Shown here in pieces: positions 8,467 to 15,605 of a DNA stretch of 64,000 nucleotides. The first letter of the stretch is position 1. Each line of letters starts with the position of its first letter. Made by a program: the position numbers and the translations under genes. A model generated the notes under the pieces. That model saw nothing but the letters and a program-made list of their open reading frames with translations. It did not search any database and had not been told where the DNA came from. Origin of the DNA: Paucihalobacter ruber (GTDB taxonomy: Bacteria > Bacteroidota > Bacteroidia > Flavobacteriales > Flavobacteriaceae); the NCBI RefSeq assembly GCF_006494535.1, contig NZ_VHIQ01000002.1:62001-126000 (forward strand), read 5' to 3'.

Positions 8467-8961
8467 GTTTTGATCTTATTTCTGTTTTAAATCAAAACAA
8501 TGTCAATCCAAAAAAACAAACTCCAGCACATAATCACATTTGGCGCCTAATTCGGCCTCTCATTGGCATAAAACAAAATATCGTAATGACCAATAGTTAT
8601 GCTTATTCGTCATTTTAATGTCGTGATTTTTTATCTGTTTAATCTTTTGCACGATCACAGCAACATAAATACGGAACCGAAAAGCTGTAAATCGAGCAGG
8701 AATAATTTATTCGGCTTCTACAAGTTTTGAGGAAGATCCTATGGGCGAGTGTAAATCAGCGAGTTGTGGTTATGGTGACAGCCAAAAACCATGTTCACAG
8801 TTCGATACGCAAAACGGAACGTGGGTTTGTAACTATTGCTGTATCCTGCCATAGTTTTATTAAAACCGTTTAGTTAATTAATTTATAAATAATTATAACC
8901 AAATTTATTTTTTTATACTTCTAAGCGGTTTTGTATTTTTAAAAAATTAAAACCCATCAAA
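8467..8961. other. Gene-poor stretch carrying a diverged copy of the peptide-gene upstream block and a Cys-rich mini-ORF
   Basis: About 8467-8640 shows nothing I can recognise on either strand. From about 8650 the sequence contains CTTTTGCAC and then CGGAACCGAAAAGCT...GAGCAGG.ATAATT. This matches the block CGGACACCGAAAAGCTT...GAGTAGGTTATAATT upstream of the two precursor-peptide genes at 10296 and 15324. It is followed by the mini-ORF at 8741-8854 and then by 107 AT-rich bases before the first TlpA-like gene. Confidence 0.65.
8741..8854 (+). CDS. Possible six-cysteine small peptide (37 residues)
   Basis: A short open frame, ATG at 8741 and stop at 8852-8854. It reads MGECKSASCGYGD, then SQKPCSQFD, then TQNGTWVCNYCCILP: six Cys in 37 residues. 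A purine-rich GAGGAAG stands 6 bases before the ATG, unusual for this phylum. It lacks the 25-residue double-glycine leader of the peptides at 10296 and 15324, yet it sits just after a diverged copy of part of their upstream block, and a TlpA-like gene follows as it does near the others. It could be a genuine exported mini-peptide by another route, the core of a decayed precursor (the frame is open back to 8690 without a start), or chance. Evidence is composition and context only. Confidence 0.4.
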   Translation: MGECKSASCGYGDSQKPCSQFDTQNGTWVCNYCCILP

Positions 8962-10017
8962 ATGAACTTTAACAAAAAATCAAGCCTGAGCATTTTACTT
9001 TTTATTTTTATAACTTTTTTCTTAATAATACGATTTTATCCAAAAGAAAAAACAAAAATCACATACCTAATTGGGCACATTGATGAAAAATATTTCGAAA
9101 TAAACCAATTTGAATCAGAAGTCGTCAATATGAAGGGCACTATTGAAACAATCGTTACTTACCCTCATGCATACAGATATTTGTTAGAAAAAGATAAAGG
9201 CGTTTACCCATTTAGAAAAGGGTATTATTTTATTGATACATCTACTAAGTCAATTATTATTGATACGTTGTTTAACGCTTGTACTGATATTGTTTACTCA
9301 GATTCTAATCAAGAATATAAAGATAAATTCATCCCTTATCACTATAAAAATAGTTTTGAAAACTGCAGCAATGTGATAGAAAATGTTTATTTTAACCGTT
9401 CGGAAGACGATGTAAATTTAAATAATTACATTCTTGAAAATCCAGATTCTTATGTTGCACTTTGGCATTTAATAGAAAGAGTGAGCTTTCGAGGCTATTT
9501 AGACATAAGAAAAACAGCCTTATATAATTTTTCTAATGAGCTTAAACAATCTAAAATTTGGAAACTTCTTGAAGCCGATTTATCAAGACTTGAAAAATAC
9601 GCTGTTGGTAATGTGTTACCAAAATTAAAGCTAAAGAATGATGCATTAAAAGAAGAAACACTTGATTTTTCATCTCTGGATGCTGAATACACCCTAGTTG
9701 AGTTATGGTTCTCGAGGTGTAAACCTTGTCATAAAGCATTTGAAGTATTAATTCCTATGCAAGAAAAATATAAGTCCAAAGGTTTCAACATAATTGGCAT
9801 CTCAACAGATGTAACCGACGAAATTCCATTATGGCAAAAAACATTAGATAAGTATCAGTTTGAGTGGCAAAATTATTTAGATGAAAATTCTGCTGTTGCG
9901 AAAGAAATGAATATTAGTAGTTTTCCGTCAAATTTTTTATTAGATCAAAATGGTGTGATCATAAAAGTAAATATAACCCCTAAAGATTTAGAGATTTTTT
10001 TGGCGAACTCACTTTAA
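8962..10017 (+). CDS. Membrane-anchored TlpA-like thioredoxin-fold protein
   Basis: An envelope thiol-disulfide protein. A single N-terminal hydrophobic segment (SLSILLFIFITFFLIIRFYP, about residues 8-27) anchors it in the inner membrane with the rest outside the cytoplasm. Residues about 40-225 are an unrecognised domain. The C-terminal part is a TlpA/AhpC-TSA thioredoxin fold with the active site FSRCKPCHKAF (Cys about 253 and 256), then FNIIGISTDV and the cis-Pro region NISSFPSNFLLDQNG. It is the first of three such proteins in the locus. Each has a Cys-rich peptide gene close by, so a role in forming or breaking disulfides in those peptides, or protecting the host from them, is a reasonable guess. 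It stands alone between gene-poor stretches, so it probably has its own promoter. Confidence 0.8.
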   Translation: MNFNKKSSLSILLFIFITFFLIIRFYPKEKTKITYLIGHIDEKYFEINQFESEVVNMKGTIETIVTYPHAYRYLLEKDKGVYPFRKGYYFIDTSTKSIIIDTLFNACTDIVYSDSNQEYKDKFIPYHYKNSFENCSNVIENVYFNRSEDDVNLNNYILENPDSYVALWHLIERVSFRGYLDIRKTALYNFSNELKQSKIWKLLEADLSRLEKYAVGNVLPKLKLKNDALKEETLDFSSLDAEYTLVELWFSRCKPCHKAFEVLIPMQEKYKSKGFNIIGISTDVTDEIPLWQKTLDKYQFEWQNYLDENSAVAKEMNISSFPSNFLLDQNGVIIKVNITPKDLEIFLANSL

Positions 10018-10098
10018 AATAGATTTATAAACTCACGTTTAAATGCGAATAATTGTTTATATCTAAATTTTAAGAAATTTTAAGACCTAATTTTATTT

Positions 10099-10129
10099 TT
10101 GGTCAGCACATCAGCATATTTTATATTTA
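10099..10129 (+). promoter_or_regulatory. Candidate promoter of the first precursor-peptide gene
   Basis: TTG at 10099-10101 and TATATTTA at 10122-10129 are 20 bp apart, matching the Bacteroidota pattern TTG-N17-23-TAnnTTTG except for the last base. Transcription from here would give a 5' leader of about 160 nt that contains the paired element at 10164-10254. This is a pattern match only. Confidence 0.4.
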
Positions 10130-10163
10130 AAACGGGTTTCACAACTGCTAATTATTAAACAAA

Positions 10164-10254
10164 CTTTTCCGCTTTCGCTTACTTATTTTATGCTTTTGCA
10201 CACCATACATCTTATTAAATTTTAATAACTTATACATCAAAATAAGCGGACACC
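10164..10254 (+). promoter_or_regulatory. Conserved upstream element with long-range stem (copy A)
   Basis: CTTTTC (10164-10169) can pair with GAAAAG just downstream of 10253, and CGCTTA (10176-10181) pairs with TAAGCG (10243-10248) across a 61-base loop. The same element occurs at 15192-15282 with the same 61-base loop, where the inner arms read TGCTTA and TAAGCA, a compensatory C:G to T:A change. The block GACACCGAAAAGCTT and the following GAGTAGGTTATAATTAAAAC are nearly identical in both copies up to the ATG. It could be an RNA leader structure or a DNA-level inverted repeat bound by a regulator. Confidence 0.5.
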
Positions 10255-10295
10255 GAAAAGCTTAAAGAGTAGGTTATAATTAAAACAATTTAATC

Positions 10296-10517
10296 ATGTT
10301 AAAAAACATTTTAAATTTGAAAGGTGTTGTTCAACTAAATAGAGAACAACAGAAAAGTATTAATGGCGGTGGCACTTACAGTTGCTTTTGTGGTTTTGTT
10401 GGCGGAGAGTGGGAAGACTTTAAAGTACTTGTAGAGGCCGATAGTGTTGGAGATGCCTTAAACTCGATGAATTGCGGTGGACTTGGTGCCACCTGCGAAG
10501 GCGTTGGTTTTCATTAA
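10296..10517 (+). CDS. Double-glycine-leader, cysteine-containing precursor peptide
   Basis: A 73-residue precursor of a bacteriocin-like or signalling peptide. The leader begins MLKNILNLKG and ends REQQKSINGG (25 residues), the classic double-glycine leader cut by a C39-type peptidase during export. The predicted core is 48 residues, starts GTYSCFCGFVGGEW and has four Cys, with the last two in MNCGGLGATCEG. The leader and the upstream region are almost identical to the gene at 15324 (three base differences in the 75-base leader), while the cores are unrelated. No peptidase-containing ABC exporter lies in the window, so export must rely on genes elsewhere. A strong terminator follows at once, so the gene can be a monocistronic abundant transcript. 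Neighbours are thioredoxin-fold proteins, a GLPGLI protein and a TonB-type outer-membrane protein. Confidence 0.85.
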   Translation: MLKNILNLKGVVQLNREQQKSINGGGTYSCFCGFVGGEWEDFKVLVEADSVGDALNSMNCGGLGATCEGVGFH

Positions 10518-10523
10518 CTTTTA

Positions 10524-10560
10524 ATACAAAAGGCTGTTTTTTTTGAACAGCCTTTTGTAT
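10524..10560 (+). terminator. Rho-independent-type terminator after the precursor peptide gene
   Basis: ACAAAAGGCTG and CAGCCTTTTGT form a stem of about 13 bp including flanking AT pairs, with a T-rich loop; the stem itself ends in a T run. It starts 7 bp after the peptide stop codon. Confidence 0.85.
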
Positions 10561-10626
10561 TTCGCTAAAAATTTATCATTGGTATAAAAAATTTAACTAC
10601 CTTTATATATGCGTTTTATGATAAAC

Positions 10627-11424
10627 ATGTTCAAACAATTGCTTGTATTGATATTACTATTCTTTGGGAATAACGCATTAGCACAAAAAAAATTAACCAC
10701 CAATTTTAATTACCGAGTATCTTATGAACTCAATTATCACCTAGACTCTACCAATCTTGAAACTAAAAAAACAGAAGATGTGGTACTCTTTATAGGCAAT
10801 GACCTATCGGTATATTCTAGCAAAGCCAAATTGTTTAAAAATGAAATCGTTGTTAAAGGAAATTCTGCTCATACCTCAAAACAGAGTATAACAGATTTTC
10901 CTTCTGTAATTATTAAGAATTTTAAAAAGAAACAATTGTTGTATACACTTCAAATTGTAGACGATTTCTTCTACTACGAACAAGATATGACGATCTCTAA
11001 CTGGCAGTTGCATGAAGACACCAAAGAAATTCACGGCTATAAAGTACAAAAAGCAAGTACATCTTATGCAGGTAGAGACTATATTGCATGGTTCACAACA
11101 GACATACCAATTGCCGATGGCCCATTTAAATTTAATGGCTTACCTGGCTTAATATTAGAGATCTACGACACCTTAAAACACTACCATTTTACTCTTATTA
11201 ATTTTGAGAAACTTAAACCCGAAGTCCCGTTTAAAATTAATTTAGGTCAGTACATAGTTACAAGCAAAGAAAAAATGTTTGAAGTTTGGTACCGTTACAG
11301 GAGAGATCCTTTTACTTATGTAAACAACCCAAATGTAAAAATAACTCCTGAAATACATCAAAAATACATTGAATCTTTTACTGCTTTACTAGCAAAGGAA
11401 AATAACCGAATAGAAAAGAATTAA
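10627..11424 (+). CDS. GLPGLI family protein
   Basis: An exported protein of the TIGR01200/GLPGLI family. The naming motif appears in full in ADGPFKFNGLPGLILEIYD. I choose the ATG at 10627, which opens a signal peptide (MFKQLLVLILLFFGNNALAQ). An ATG six codons earlier (10609) is possible, but a TACCTTTA -7 box at 10598-10605, preceded by TTG 16 bp upstream, would place the transcription start near that codon. The C-terminus ends with a short charged tail. The family is common in Bacteroidota, and its biochemical role is not established. It lies 10 bp before a carboxypeptidase-regulatory/TonB-type outer-membrane gene, the usual pairing for this family, so the two probably work together at the envelope. 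Confidence 0.88.
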   Translation: MFKQLLVLILLFFGNNALAQKKLTTNFNYRVSYELNYHLDSTNLETKKTEDVVLFIGNDLSVYSSKAKLFKNEIVVKGNSAHTSKQSITDFPSVIIKNFKKKQLLYTLQIVDDFFYYEQDMTISNWQLHEDTKEIHGYKVQKASTSYAGRDYIAWFTTDIPIADGPFKFNGLPGLILEIYDTLKHYHFTLINFEKLKPEVPFKINLGQYIVTSKEKMFEVWYRYRRDPFTYVNNPNVKITPEIHQKYIESFTALLAKENNRIEKN

Positions 11425-11433
11425 CCATTTTAA

Positions 11434-14073
11434 ATGCAATGCAATTACGTACCAATACTACTATTTTGGATTGTTTCATACGCTTTTGGCCAAAATAGTG
11501 TTGAAGGATATGTAAAAGATATTAATAACACACCGTTATCAGGCGCTTTGGTTAGTTTAAAAAAATTAGACACAACTCATATAATAAACTACACCGTTTC
11601 AGATGCAAACGGATATTTTAAACTCATACTTAAATCAACCGAACAAGAATTACAAATAGATGTGTCTTTTTTAGGCTTTGAGACTGAAAGTAAAATAATT
11701 ACAAACACAAATCAAACTATTAATTTCATTCTGTTAGAATCTGAAGAATCCTTGCGAGAAGTCATTATAAAAGCCTTCAACATAGAAAAAAGAAGCGACA
11801 CTTTGAGTTATTCTGTATCTCAATTTAAAGATTTAAAAGACAGAACAATAGCTGATGTGATGAAAAAAATGCCAGGCATTGAAATTTTGCCAAATGGTCA
11901 AATTTATTATATGGGTAATCCAATAGAAAAATATTATATTGAAGGTTTGGATATGCTCGAAGGCAGATATAATCTCGCCAATGACAACATTTCGGCTGAT
12001 GATGTAAGTAAAGTTGAAATTTTAGAAAACCATCAACCCATACGTGTTTTAGATAGCCTAATTTCAAGCGAGCGAACGTCTTTAAATATTAAATTAAAAA
12101 ATAACACTACCGTTACTGGCACTGCAAAGATGGGTGCAGGATTTTCACCGCTATTGTTCGAAACAAATATTACACCCTTGCTATTTAAAAAAAACAGTCA
12201 ATCACTACTTAGCTATCAATACAATAATACCGGAAACGATTTGTTGAGAAATAACAATGATTTTTCTGTTTTAAATAGTCAATTAAATGATATTGTATCT
12301 TCACAAAATTTATTAGCGATTAGACCTTTATCGCAACCGCCCTTAAAGAGCCAACTATGGTTAGACAACAAAGACCACTTCTTCTCTATTAATCATTTGT
12401 ACCGCTTAAAAAACAAAACAGAGTTAAAACTTAACGTAGCCTATTTTAATGGCGACAGAACAGAAAATGGAGCAAGAAATACGGCCTATTTCACGGCCAA
12501 TGATACTATAAGTTTTCGAGAAGATATCAGCAATAAGATTTATAGAAGCACTCTTAACACAAAATTGATTGTAGAAAAAAATTCTGACAAAAATTTTATA
12601 AAAAATGTTTTTAATATCTCCTCATTGTGGAATACCGAGCGAGGTGTCGTAAATAATAATAGCACAAATATCAATCAACGCGTTAAAAATCCTTTAATTT
12701 CTGTTAGTAATCAGCTTGAAATTATTAAACCTTTTGGAAAACAACTAGTAAATTTTAATTCTGTAGCAGCCTATTTAAAAACAGATGAAAGTTTAATGGT
12801 TAAACCGGGGCAATTTAACCAGATACTAAACAATTCAGAGAGTTTTGAACAAAACCGGCAAAATGTTGCAACTGCAACATTTTACACGCAAAACACTATT
12901 GGACTAACCAAAAAAGTGAAGTCATTTACCATTTCTCCAGAAATGGGATTCGATCTAAAAAATGAAAATTTGAGTTCTAGTCTATTTAAGCTTGAAGACC
13001 AAGCACTGACATCTCAAGATATCGAGTTCCAGAATGACTTATCTATGCTCAACTCTAATATATTCATTAAAAAGCGAATTCAATTCAAAAATAATAAATG
13101 GCTCGTTGTTTTAGATTCACCATTTTTATTGCGCTATTTTAATATCAACAACCAAATTTCAAACAACGATCAAAATTTAACGAGATTCAATTATGAACCT
13201 AGTTTAACAGCAACCAAAAAACTATTACCCTATTGGGAAGTTGGTATCAATGCTGGAATTAAAAATAATTTTGGTGGTTTAAATAGTGTTTATGACGGTT
13301 TTATACTTAAAAATTACCTAACGTTACTAAGGTATAATTCAATATTAAGCGAACAAAGAGCTTATAGTACAAGGTTTAATATTGGTTATAGAGATGCCTT
13401 AAATGCCATATTTACAAAATTATCGATTGCTCTGGGTGAAAATCAAAATAATTTATTATTCAATAATTTCATTGCAGATGATGGTTCTTTAATTGTTGAA
13501 ACTTTTGAGCAAAATAATAAGAGTAGCTTTAACAGAATTGAATTAGTTGCCAGCAAATACTTTAACAATATTAAAACAACTGTTAATGCAACAGGTCGAT
13601 ATTCTTTAAATAAGTTACCCCAAATTGTAAACGGCGATTTAGTAACCTTCACAATACCTAGTCAATCTTATAAACTCAATATAGAATCTAACATCAATAA
13701 AATAATAAGTTTAAGTGCCGAAAGTTTAATTAACCTGTCTAAAATACGCTCAGAAACTACTAGTTTCAGTAGCATTAAAAATTGGGAGAATACCTTAAAT
13801 GTGTTTTTCTACTTTAGCAATCGTCAGTATCTCAATTTCGAATTTGAAAACTATTTCAATAAAATTGGAGATAATACAAACAACAACACCTTCTTAAACT
13901 TAAGCTATCAGTTGACCATTAATAAGCCAAAGTTAGACACTAAAATATCTTGGACTAACATTTTAAACACTAACGACTATATAAGTTTATTTAATAATCA
14001 ATTTTCAACAAATGCCAATGTGTTTGTTTTAAGACCGAGTCAGCTATTATTGAGTGTTCAGTTTTCGCTTTAA
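11434..14073 (+). CDS. Carboxypeptidase-regulatory-domain outer-membrane beta-barrel protein (TonB receptor-like)
   Basis: An outer-membrane protein of 879 residues. A signal peptide (PILLFWIVSYAFGQ) is followed by a CarboxypepD_reg-like domain (EGYVKDINNTPLSGALVSLK, to about residue 110) and a plug-like domain with RTIADVMKKMPGIEILPNG and DDVSKVEILENHQPIRVL. A long region of alternating hydrophobic strands then ends LLLSVQFSL, typical of a barrel closing strand. It is smaller and more divergent than true SusC proteins and matches the class that travels with GLPGLI proteins. It begins 10 bp after the GLPGLI gene, so the two are co-transcribed. In this locus it may let the Cys-rich peptides, or a ligand for them, cross the outer membrane; that is inference. 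The start at 11434 has a second in-frame-free ATG nearby, so it may shift by a few codons. Confidence 0.82.
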   Translation: MQCNYVPILLFWIVSYAFGQNSVEGYVKDINNTPLSGALVSLKKLDTTHIINYTVSDANGYFKLILKSTEQELQIDVSFLGFETESKIITNTNQTINFILLESEESLREVIIKAFNIEKRSDTLSYSVSQFKDLKDRTIADVMKKMPGIEILPNGQIYYMGNPIEKYYIEGLDMLEGRYNLANDNISADDVSKVEILENHQPIRVLDSLISSERTSLNIKLKNNTTVTGTAKMGAGFSPLLFETNITPLLFKKNSQSLLSYQYNNTGNDLLRNNNDFSVLNSQLNDIVSSQNLLAIRPLSQPPLKSQLWLDNKDHFFSINHLYRLKNKTELKLNVAYFNGDRTENGARNTAYFTANDTISFREDISNKIYRSTLNTKLIVEKNSDKNFIKNVFNISSLWNTERGVVNNNSTNINQRVKNPLISVSNQLEIIKPFGKQLVNFNSVAAYLKTDESLMVKPGQFNQILNNSESFEQNRQNVATATFYTQNTIGLTKKVKSFTISPEMGFDLKNENLSSSLFKLEDQALTSQDIEFQNDLSMLNSNIFIKKRIQFKNNKWLVVLDSPFLLRYFNINNQISNNDQNLTRFNYEPSLTATKKLLPYWEVGINAGIKNNFGGLNSVYDGFILKNYLTLLRYNSILSEQRAYSTRFNIGYRDALNAIFTKLSIALGENQNNLLFNNFIADDGSLIVETFEQNNKSSFNRIELVASKYFNNIKTTVNATGRYSLNKLPQIVNGDLVTFTIPSQSYKLNIESNINKIISLSAESLINLSKIRSETTSFSSIKNWENTLNVFFYFSNRQYLNFEFENYFNKIGDNTNNNTFLNLSYQLTINKPKLDTKISWTNILNTNDYISLFNNQFSTNANVFVLRPSQLLLSVQFSL

Positions 14074-14225
14074 TATTATGGTTGTTCAAATTTAATTTGA
14101 AAACTATGTTCTTGTATCCTAAAGCACTAAGTTTCGGATTTAAAATAATATGCTTATATTTATGAGATTAAACAATAATTCCCTCTTTAAATTTCAAAAC
14201 ATGACAGTCAAATCTATTTAATCTT

Positions 14226-15077
14226 ATGAGACAATATTTTATATCATTTTCAATAATATTTTGTTCAATTTTGAGCTGTGATGAATTACCAGTAAAAGAT
14301 AAATTAACGCAAGATTTTGAAATATTACATGTTGACTTTAAAAAATGGCATTCTTACCATTACCAAAATATTATTTTATCTACCAACTTTAAAGCTATAG
14401 ATGATAGTAACGACAAAATAAGTAAAGAAGCTTTTTTAAAATTACTACGATCCGGTGAGTATATTACCTTAAAGTTAGAACAATATGATTCGGAGATAAC
14501 GTACAAGCTTTTCAAACTAAACGAGGCCTCAGATGAGACTATTAAAAAATCCATAAAAATATATAGCTCCATAGCTTATGCCCATTTTAAGTTTGAAGGT
14601 AAAAAATTTCCTGATTTTCATTTTACAACACTTGACGGAACCAATTATACCAACGAAAACGTTAAAGGGCATTTCTTAATTGTAAAGTGTTGGTTTATTA
14701 ATTGCAAACCTTGTATAGCCGAATTCCCAGAACTAAATGAATTAGTAGATGTGTATAAGTACGAAAAAGATATTATTTTTGTTAGCCTAGCTTTAGACCA
14801 AAACGATGCTTTGCGCACGTTTCTACAAAATAATACCTTCAACTACGAAACAGTAGGTTTACAAACATCTTTTATTAAAGAGTCTCTAAAAGTTTCTAGC
14901 TTTCCTACGCACTTTATTATTGATAAAAACGGCATAGTTGTTAAAGTTGTAAATAATGTTAAGGAATTAAAAATTGGACTAAAAAATCTTATTGAATCTG
15001 ATAATTTGGGAGATATAAATAATAAAAATGAGTCTATGCCGGGCAGAGATTATCACAGAAGATTTAAGGTTGGTTGA
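14226..15077 (+). CDS. TlpA-like thioredoxin-fold lipoprotein
   Basis: An envelope lipoprotein of 283 residues. The signal MRQYFISFSIIFCSILSC ends in a lipobox-like ILSC (Cys 18). After about 105 residues of unknown fold comes a TlpA-type domain: FPDFHFTTLDGTNY, then the active site CWFINCKPCIAEFPEL (Cys about 160 and 163), IIFVSLALDQND, and the cis-Pro segment KVSSFPTHFIIDKNG. The last 30 residues are polar. It is the second of three thioredoxin-fold proteins in the locus and precedes the second precursor-peptide gene by 246 bp. It follows the outer-membrane protein by 152 bp and probably has its own promoter. It may act on peptide disulfides or protect the producer; substrate unknown. Confidence 0.82.
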   Translation: MRQYFISFSIIFCSILSCDELPVKDKLTQDFEILHVDFKKWHSYHYQNIILSTNFKAIDDSNDKISKEAFLKLLRSGEYITLKLEQYDSEITYKLFKLNEASDETIKKSIKIYSSIAYAHFKFEGKKFPDFHFTTLDGTNYTNENVKGHFLIVKCWFINCKPCIAEFPELNELVDVYKYEKDIIFVSLALDQNDALRTFLQNNTFNYETVGLQTSFIKESLKVSSFPTHFIIDKNGIVVKVVNNVKELKIGLKNLIESDNLGDINNKNESMPGRDYHRRFKVG

Positions 15078-15191
15078 GCGGTTTTTTTATCAGTTTAGAG
15101 ATTTGTTAACACGTAAGTAATTGGTTAAATATTATTTACGAATAGTTCAACAAGCTACTTTGATAAAATGATTAAAATACTAACCTGTGAA

Positions 15192-15282
15192 ACTTTCCGC
15201 TTTTGCTTACTTATTGGATGCTTTTACACATCTTATATCTAAATAAAATTCAGTAACTTACATTTCAAAATAAGCAGACACC
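15192..15282 (+). promoter_or_regulatory. Conserved upstream element with long-range stem (copy B)
   Basis: This is the second copy of the element at 10164-10254. TGCTTA (15204-15209) pairs with TAAGCA (15271-15276) across a 61-base loop. CTTTC just upstream can pair with the GAAAG of ACCGAAAAGCT. Relative to copy A the inner stem carries a compensatory pair change. The sequence from the right arm to the ATG at 15324 is nearly identical to copy A. Confidence 0.5.
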
Positions 15283-15323
15283 GAAAAGCTTAGAGAGTAG
15301 GTTATAATTAAAACTATTTAATC

Positions 15324-15539
15324 ATGTTAAAAAACATTTTAAATTTGAAAGGTGTTGTTCAACTTAGTAGAGAACAACAAAAAAGTATTAATGGCGGTGC
15401 AGGTAATTATTCGATAAAATGCAATAGCGGGGTTTGGATTCATCATGCTCCAAATGCCGAGCCAGAAACTACTTCGTTTGCTTGTCAAAATCAGGGTGGT
15501 TATTCGGGTGAATATATCTGTTCAGTTAATTGTGATTAA
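15324..15539 (+). CDS. Double-glycine-leader, cysteine-containing precursor peptide (second)
   Basis: A 71-residue precursor. Its leader (MLKNILNLKG ... REQQKSINGG) differs from the one at 10296 by one residue (Ser for Asn before REQQ). The 46-residue core begins AGNYSIKCNSGVW and ends GEYICSVNCD, with four Cys, and shares no visible similarity with the core at 10296 beyond small size and four Cys. The pattern (constant leader and upstream region, variable core) points to duplication followed by diversification or replacement of the cargo. A terminator follows 13 bp after the stop. The next gene, 66 bp downstream, is the third thioredoxin-fold lipoprotein. Confidence 0.85.
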   Translation: MLKNILNLKGVVQLSREQQKSINGGAGNYSIKCNSGVWIHHAPNAEPETTSFACQNQGGYSGEYICSVNCD

Positions 15540-15552
15540 ATCATTTTGAATT

Positions 15553-15585
15553 AAAGTGGATGTTTTAATTAAACATCCACTTTTC
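15553..15585 (+). terminator. Terminator after the second precursor peptide gene
   Basis: AAAGTGGATGTTT and AAACATCCACTTT form a 13-bp perfect stem with a short AT loop, followed by TTCC. It should end most transcripts from the peptide gene; read-through may feed the next gene 20 bp downstream. Confidence 0.82.
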
Positions 15586-15605
15586 CAAAAAATAAATAAA
15601 AACAG

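Noticed and set aside
8467-8640. Possible gene remnant on the minus strand
   Set aside because: Only short frames with stops and no recognisable motif.
8660-8720. Reading the block before the mini-ORF as a frameshifted double-glycine leader
   Set aside because: A partial match to the leader end can be forced, but the match to the upstream block (ACCGAAAAGCT and following) is longer and needs fewer gaps, so I treat it as upstream sequence.
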